A DNA stretch of 64,000 nucleotides from Streptomyces sp. TLI_053. Lineage in GTDB: Bacteria; Actinomycetota; Actinomycetes; Streptomycetales; Streptomycetaceae. This document shows positions 60,231 to 64,000 of the stretch, piece by piece. Positions within the stretch are counted from its first letter, which is position 1; each line of letters opens with the position of its first letter. The notes under the pieces were generated by a model. It was not told the DNA's origin, made no database searches, and saw only the letters and a list, made by a program, of their open reading frames with translations. Both the position numbers and the translations under genes were made by a program. The stretch spans positions 1,550,001-1,614,000 of the forward strand of contig NZ_LT629775.1 of the NCBI RefSeq assembly GCF_900105395.1. Reading direction: 5' to 3'.

Positions 60231-61231
60231 CCGAGCCGATCGCCGCCGCGCTGCGGCGCCCGCGCTTCACCGCCGCCGCCGTACAGGCCTCGCCCGTCTT
60301 CCTGGACCCCGCCGCCACCGTGGCCAAGGCGGTCGCGCTGATCCACGAGGCGGCCGAGCACGGGGCCACCCTGGTGGTCTTCCCCGAGGTGTTCGTCCCT
60401 GGTTACCCGTACTGGAACTGGACCATGAACCCGGTCCAGGGCTCGCCCTGGTACGAGCGCCTCTACCGCGCCTCGGTGGACGTGCCGGGCCCGTACGTGG
60501 ACGCGCTGCGCGCCGCCGCCCGCCGGGCCGGCGTGGTGCTGGTGATCGGCGTCAACGAGCGCGGGCGGCACAGTCTCGGGGTGCTGTACAACACCGTGCT
60601 GGTCGTCGACGCCGACGGCGAACTGCTGAGCGTGCACCGCAAACTGGTCCCCACCTGGGCCGAGAAACTGACCTGGACCCCGGGCGACGGCAGCACGCTG
60701 CGGGTCCACGACACCGCCGTCGGCCCGCTCGGCGCGCTGGCCTGCGGCGAGAACACCAACCCACTGGCCCGGTTCACCCTCCTCGCGCAGGGCGAACTCG
60801 TCCACGCCGCCTGCTACATCGCGCTCCCGGTCGCCCCCGAGGACTACGACATGGCGGAGGCGATCGCACTGCGCGCCGCCGCGCACTGCTTCGAGGGCAA
60901 GGTCTTCACCGTGGTGTCCTGTTCCACCATCTCGCCGGAGATCGTCGACGCCGTCGCCGGCGAGGACCAGCAGCTCCGCAAACAACTCGCCCGCCCGCGC
61001 AGCGCGTTGTCCGGAATCTTCGGGCCCGACGGACGGGCGGTGACCGAGCCGCTGGTGGACGAGGAGGGGATCGTGTACGCCGAGATCGACCTCGGCGACT
61101 GCGTCCGGCCCAAGCAGATGCACGACATCGTCGGCCACTACAACCGCTTCGACGTCTTCCGGCTGCACGTGGACAACCGCCCGCTGCGGCCGCTGACCCT
61201 TCCCGAACCGCCCCCGAAGGAGGAGGAATGA
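60227..61231 (+). CDS. Nitrilase
   Basis: 334 residues. Carbon-nitrogen hydrolase fold with the complete catalytic triad: Glu54 (FPEVFVPGYPYW), Lys139 (HRKLVPTWAEK) and Cys173 (ACGENTNPLARF). CGENTNPL is typical of true nitrilases, which turn nitriles into acids plus ammonia. Embedded in the aromatic operon with ATGA overlaps on both sides, it probably supplies an aromatic acid such as salicylate from a nitrile; the substrate is inferred only from context. GAGGAGG precedes the start. Confidence 0.9.
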   Translation: MTEPIAAALRRPRFTAAAVQASPVFLDPAATVAKAVALIHEAAEHGATLVVFPEVFVPGYPYWNWTMNPVQGSPWYERLYRASVDVPGPYVDALRAAARRAGVVLVIGVNERGRHSLGVLYNTVLVVDADGELLSVHRKLVPTWAEKLTWTPGDGSTLRVHDTAVGPLGALACGENTNPLARFTLLAQGELVHAACYIALPVAPEDYDMAEAIALRAAAHCFEGKVFTVVSCSTISPEIVDAVAGEDQQLRKQLARPRSALSGIFGPDGRAVTEPLVDEEGIVYAEIDLGDCVRPKQMHDIVGHYNRFDVFRLHVDNRPLRPLTLPEPPPKEEE

Positions 61232-62343
61232 CCGACTACGACGACGACCGGATCGGCCGCGCCCGGGTCGCCGAGAACGCCGAACTCGCCACCTACTACG
61301 AAGAGCTGGCCAAGGTCGACGCGGGCGCGCTGTGGACCGTGGCGAACGAGATCGAGCCCTGGTACCCGCAGCCGAAGTCGGTGCCGGTGCTCTGGCGCTA
61401 CGCCGACCTGCGGCCGCTGGTCCGCAAGGCGCTGCCGCTGGTCCGGGCCGACGACGCCGGCCGCCGGGTGGTCATGCTGGTCAACCCGGGCCGCCGCGAA
61501 CTCAGCGCCGCCGTCGGCCTGCTGTACACCGGCCTGCAGATCATGGGCCCCGGCGAGGCGATGACCGCGCACCGCCACCAGGCCTCCGCGCTGCGCTTCG
61601 TGCACGAGGGCACCGGCGCCTGGACGATCGTCGACGGCCAGAAGCTCGAGGTCGGCCCGCGGGACTTCGCGATCACGCCCAACGGCGCCTGGCACGAGCA
61701 CGGCAACGAGTCCGAGGACGCCCCGGTGATCTGGCAGGACGGCCTCGACATCCCGCTGGTCAACATGCTCGACGCCAACTTCTACGAGGTGCACCCCGAG
61801 CTGTACCAGCGGCCCGGGCCGGTGGCCAACTCCTCCCTGCTCAGCTACGGCGGCAACCTGCTGCCGTACGGCGTCGAGAAGTGGACCCGGCCGTACTCGC
61901 CGCTGCTCGGCTGGCCCTGGGAGCCCAGCTACCACGCGCTCACCCGGCTCGCCCGCGCCACCGAGGGCTCGCCCTGGGACGGGGTGATCATGGAGTACAC
62001 CAACCCCGTCACCGGCGGCTCGGTGATGCCCACCATGGGCGCCCACCTCCAGCTGCTGCGCCCCGGCCAGGCCACCCGGGCCCACCGGCACACCGGTTCG
62101 GTGGTCTACACCGCCGCCAAGGGACGGGGCGTCTCGGTGGTCGCCGGCCACCGCTTCACCTGGCAGCAGGGCGACATCTTCGTGGTGCCGTCCTGGGCCT
62201 GGCACGAGCACGCGAACCTCGACCCCGGCGAGGACGCCTGCCTGTTCTCCTTCAACGACTTCCCGGTGATGCACTCGCTCGGCCTGTACCGCGAGGAGCC
62301 CTACCCGGAGCACGACGGGCACCAGCCCACCACCACCCCGTGA
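61228..62343 (+). CDS. sdgD: Gentisate 1,2-dioxygenase
   Basis: 371 residues, bicupin. The N-terminal cupin has MTAHRHQASALRFVHEG and NGAWHEHGNE, whose His residues hold Fe(II). The C-terminal cupin has TRAHRHTGSVVY and SWAWHEHANL. NEIEPWYPQPKSVPVLWRY and the QDGLDIPLVNMLDANFYE segment are typical of the family. It opens the gentisate ring between C1 and C2 to maleylpyruvate. The ATG overlaps the nitrilase stop codon; AGGAGGA is directly upstream. Confidence 0.93.
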   Translation: MTDYDDDRIGRARVAENAELATYYEELAKVDAGALWTVANEIEPWYPQPKSVPVLWRYADLRPLVRKALPLVRADDAGRRVVMLVNPGRRELSAAVGLLYTGLQIMGPGEAMTAHRHQASALRFVHEGTGAWTIVDGQKLEVGPRDFAITPNGAWHEHGNESEDAPVIWQDGLDIPLVNMLDANFYEVHPELYQRPGPVANSSLLSYGGNLLPYGVEKWTRPYSPLLGWPWEPSYHALTRLARATEGSPWDGVIMEYTNPVTGGSVMPTMGAHLQLLRPGQATRAHRHTGSVVYTAAKGRGVSVVAGHRFTWQQGDIFVVPSWAWHEHANLDPGEDACLFSFNDFPVMHSLGLYREEPYPEHDGHQPTTTP

Positions 62344-62359
62344 CCAGGAGCGCACACCC

Positions 62360-63259
62360 ATGCGGCTGTTGACCTACTGCCTCCCCGGCGACGACACCCC
62401 CCGCCCCGGCGCCCTGCTCGCCGGGGACCGGGTCGCCGACCTGTCCGCCCTGGCCGCCGCCGCAGGCGTCCGGCTGCCCCCCGACCTGCTGGGACTGGTC
62501 GCGGCCGGCGAACCGGCCCTGGCCGCCGTCCGCGACCTGCTCGACGGCGCCGGTCCCGCCCACCTCCGCCCGCTCGCCGAGGTGGCGCTGCGCGCCCCGC
62601 TGCGGCCCGGCAAGATCGTCGGGGTCGGGCTCAACTACGTCGAGCACGTCGCCGAGTCGCACCGCACCCTCGACACCGAGCGCGAACTGCCCGACCGTCC
62701 GGTGCTGTTCAGCAAGCCCTCGACCGCCGTCACCGGCCCCGGCCAGCCGATCCTGCACAACGCCGAACTCACCGAGCAGCTCGACTGGGAGTGCGAACTC
62801 GCCGTCGTCATCGGCACTCCCGCCCTCCGGGTGGCCGAGGCCGACGCGCTGCGGCACGTCTTCGGCTACAGCATCGTCAACGACATCAGCGCCCGCGACC
62901 AGCGCCGCTCCGGCCAGTGGTTCTTCTCCAAGGGCCAGGACAGCTACGCGCCGTTCGGCCCGGTCGTGGTCACCGCCGACGAGATCCCCGACCCGCAGCG
63001 GCTCGACCTGTCCCTGCGGGTCAACGGCGAACTGCGGCAGGACTCCAACACCCGCCACATGCTGTTCGGCATCGCCCGGCTGATCTCCGACATCTCCTCC
63101 GGCGTCACCCTGGAACCCGGCGACGTCATCGCCACCGGCTCGCCGTCCGGCGTCGGCGCCGGGATGGTGCCCCCGCGGTTCCTCCGGCCCGGCGACCTGG
63201 TCGAGGCCACCGTCGAGGGGATCGGCACGCTCGCCAACCCCGTGATCGACGCCCGCTGA
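62360..63259 (+). CDS. FAH-family hydrolase acting on maleylpyruvate or fumarylpyruvate
   Basis: 299 residues. Acylpyruvase fold with GKIVGVGLNYVEHVAES, VLFSKPSTAVTGP, LDWECELAVVIG (ExE metal motif), SIVNDISARDQR and GDVIATGSPSGVGAGM. It hydrolyses the C-C bond of the ring-cleavage product, giving pyruvate plus maleate or fumarate. No maleylpyruvate isomerase adjoins it. AGGAG is nine bases upstream of the ATG. It is 16 bases after the dioxygenase gene. Confidence 0.87.
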   Translation: MRLLTYCLPGDDTPRPGALLAGDRVADLSALAAAAGVRLPPDLLGLVAAGEPALAAVRDLLDGAGPAHLRPLAEVALRAPLRPGKIVGVGLNYVEHVAESHRTLDTERELPDRPVLFSKPSTAVTGPGQPILHNAELTEQLDWECELAVVIGTPALRVAEADALRHVFGYSIVNDISARDQRRSGQWFFSKGQDSYAPFGPVVVTADEIPDPQRLDLSLRVNGELRQDSNTRHMLFGIARLISDISSGVTLEPGDVIATGSPSGVGAGMVPPRFLRPGDLVEATVEGIGTLANPVIDAR

Positions 63260-63293
63260 CCCGCCGCCCGCCCCCGCAGAGGAGCCCGCCCCG

Positions 63294-64000
63294 ATGACCA
63301 CCAGCTACCGGATAGGCCAGATCGTCCCGAGCTCCAACGTCACCATGGAGACCGAGGTCCCCGCCCTGCTGCGGGCCCGCGAGCGGGTCGCGCCCGAGCG
63401 CTTCACCTTCCACTCCAGCCGGATGCGGATGACCCGGGTCACCCCCGAGCAACTGCGCGCCATGGACGCCGAGTCCGACCGGTGCGCCGCCGAACTCGCG
63501 GACGCCCGGGTCGACGTGCTCGGCTACGCCTGCCTGGTCGCCGTGATGGCCACCGGTCCCGGCTACCACCGGGAGGCCGAGCAGCGGCTGCACCGGCGCA
63601 CCGCCGAGAACGGCGCGGCCGCGCCCGTGGTCACCAGTGCCGGCGCGCTGGTGACCGGGCTGCACACGCTCGGCGCCCGGAAGGTCGCCGTCGTCACCCC
63701 CTACCTGCGCCCGCTGGCCCGCACCGTGGTCGACTACCTCGGCCACGAGGGCATCGAGGTGGTGGACTTCGCGGCCCTGGAGATCGCCGACAACCTCGAC
63801 GTCGCCGCCCACGACCCGGCGAAGCTCCCCGCCATCGCGGCCGGCCTCGCGCACAGCCGGGCCGACGCGGTGGTGCTGTCCGCCTGTGTGCAGATGCCCT
63901 CGCTGTCGGCGATCGAGGAGGCCGAGCAGCGGCTCGGCAAACCGGTCGTCTCGGCGGCCGTCTGCACCACCCACCAGCTGCTGCGCGCCCTCGGCCTGCC
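63294..64000 (+). CDS. Maleate cis-trans isomerase (Asp/Glu racemase superfamily), C-terminus outside window
   Basis: About 235 residues are visible; the gene continues past the right edge. RIGQIVPSSNVTMETEVPALL at the N-terminus is the signature of maleate isomerases, and the two catalytic Cys are present: Cys80 (LGYACLVAVM) and Cys198 (VLSACVQMPS). The enzyme turns maleate into fumarate. Its presence right after an FAH hydrolase suggests that maleylpyruvate is hydrolysed directly and maleate then isomerised. ATG 63294 has AGAGGAG nine bases upstream; 34 bases after the FAH gene. Confidence 0.88.
   Translation, partial: MTTSYRIGQIVPSSNVTMETEVPALLRARERVAPERFTFHSSRMRMTRVTPEQLRAMDAESDRCAAELADARVDVLGYACLVAVMATGPGYHREAEQRLHRRTAENGAAAPVVTSAGALVTGLHTLGARKVAVVTPYLRPLARTVVDYLGHEGIEVVDFAALEIADNLDVAAHDPAKLPAIAAGLAHSRADAVVLSACVQMPSLSAIEEAEQRLGKPVVSAAVCTTHQLLRALGL

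Overview
This is a very GC-rich (about 74%) stretch of chromosome with strong third-position G/C bias. It carries GNTIC-type regulators, SpoIIE phosphatases, Tat/Sec-exported hydrolases, an Rpf-LysM resuscitation factor, an F420-type LLM oxidoreductase and SAV_2336-type proteins. Together these point to a Streptomyces/Kitasatospora-type actinomycete. There are about 52 genes and two partial genes at the edges. I see no rRNA, tRNA, CRISPR array, transposase, integrase or phage gene.

Layout. 1-19.5 kb is mixed housekeeping and accessory: the start of an isoprenyl diphosphate synthase, a PAF-acetylhydrolase-like esterase, a DinB-fold protein, an SDR, an Rpf-like wall enzyme with a long leader, a NarL-type two-component pair, a multi-sensor SpoIIE phosphatase, DUF4326, a PQQ-like propeller lipoprotein-type protein, a uridine-kinase relative, Nei/Fpg, a universal stress protein, an M43-type secreted metalloprotease, an AAA ATPase, an LLM enzyme and an alpha/beta hydrolase.

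19.6-28.5 kb is the most striking locus. It is one plus-strand operon of Trypco1 - trypsin+EAD - EAD+VMAP - MoxR ATPase - vWA fused to two STAND/NB-ARC-like NTPase modules. This matches the vWA-MoxR-VMAP ternary class of predicted NTP-dependent conflict (immunity or self-destruction) systems. The protease and the VMAP protein carry visibly homologous EAD domains, which suggests that like-with-like docking brings the protease effector to the switch complex. A perfect 13-bp hairpin ends the operon. Convergent to it is a secreted TNT-type (NAD+ glycohydrolase toxin) protein.

31.9-53.6 kb is an L-fucose (or similar 6-deoxy sugar) island. Operon A (32.7-36.8 kb, minus) has an acylpyruvase-type FAH hydrolase, L-fuconate dehydratase, an SDR, an aldose dehydrogenase (AKR) and a lactate-type Fe-S protein, with a FadR-type regulator upstream. 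Operon B (41.7-48.5 kb, minus) has an ABC importer, a second enolase-superfamily enzyme, a secreted unknown, a mutarotase and a fuconolactonase, with two GntR genes next to it and a large secreted beta-helix glycosidase (GH141-like) with CBMs. Together they would make the complete non-phosphorylating route from polymer to pyruvate plus lactate. A shared GATGTCTGA operator core links the promoters. Between the operons are an orphan sugar-binding lipoprotein and a SpoIIE phosphatase fused to an RsbW-like kinase.

53.8-64 kb has a GlxA/AraC regulator divergent from a metallo-beta-lactamase-fold enzyme, then a tightly coupled aromatic operon: an aryl-CoA ligase fused to a thioesterase, salicylyl-CoA 5-hydroxylase, a nitrilase, gentisate 1,2-dioxygenase, an FAH hydrolase and maleate isomerase. 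This encodes salicylate to gentisate via CoA thioesters, then ring cleavage, probably finishing through maleate.
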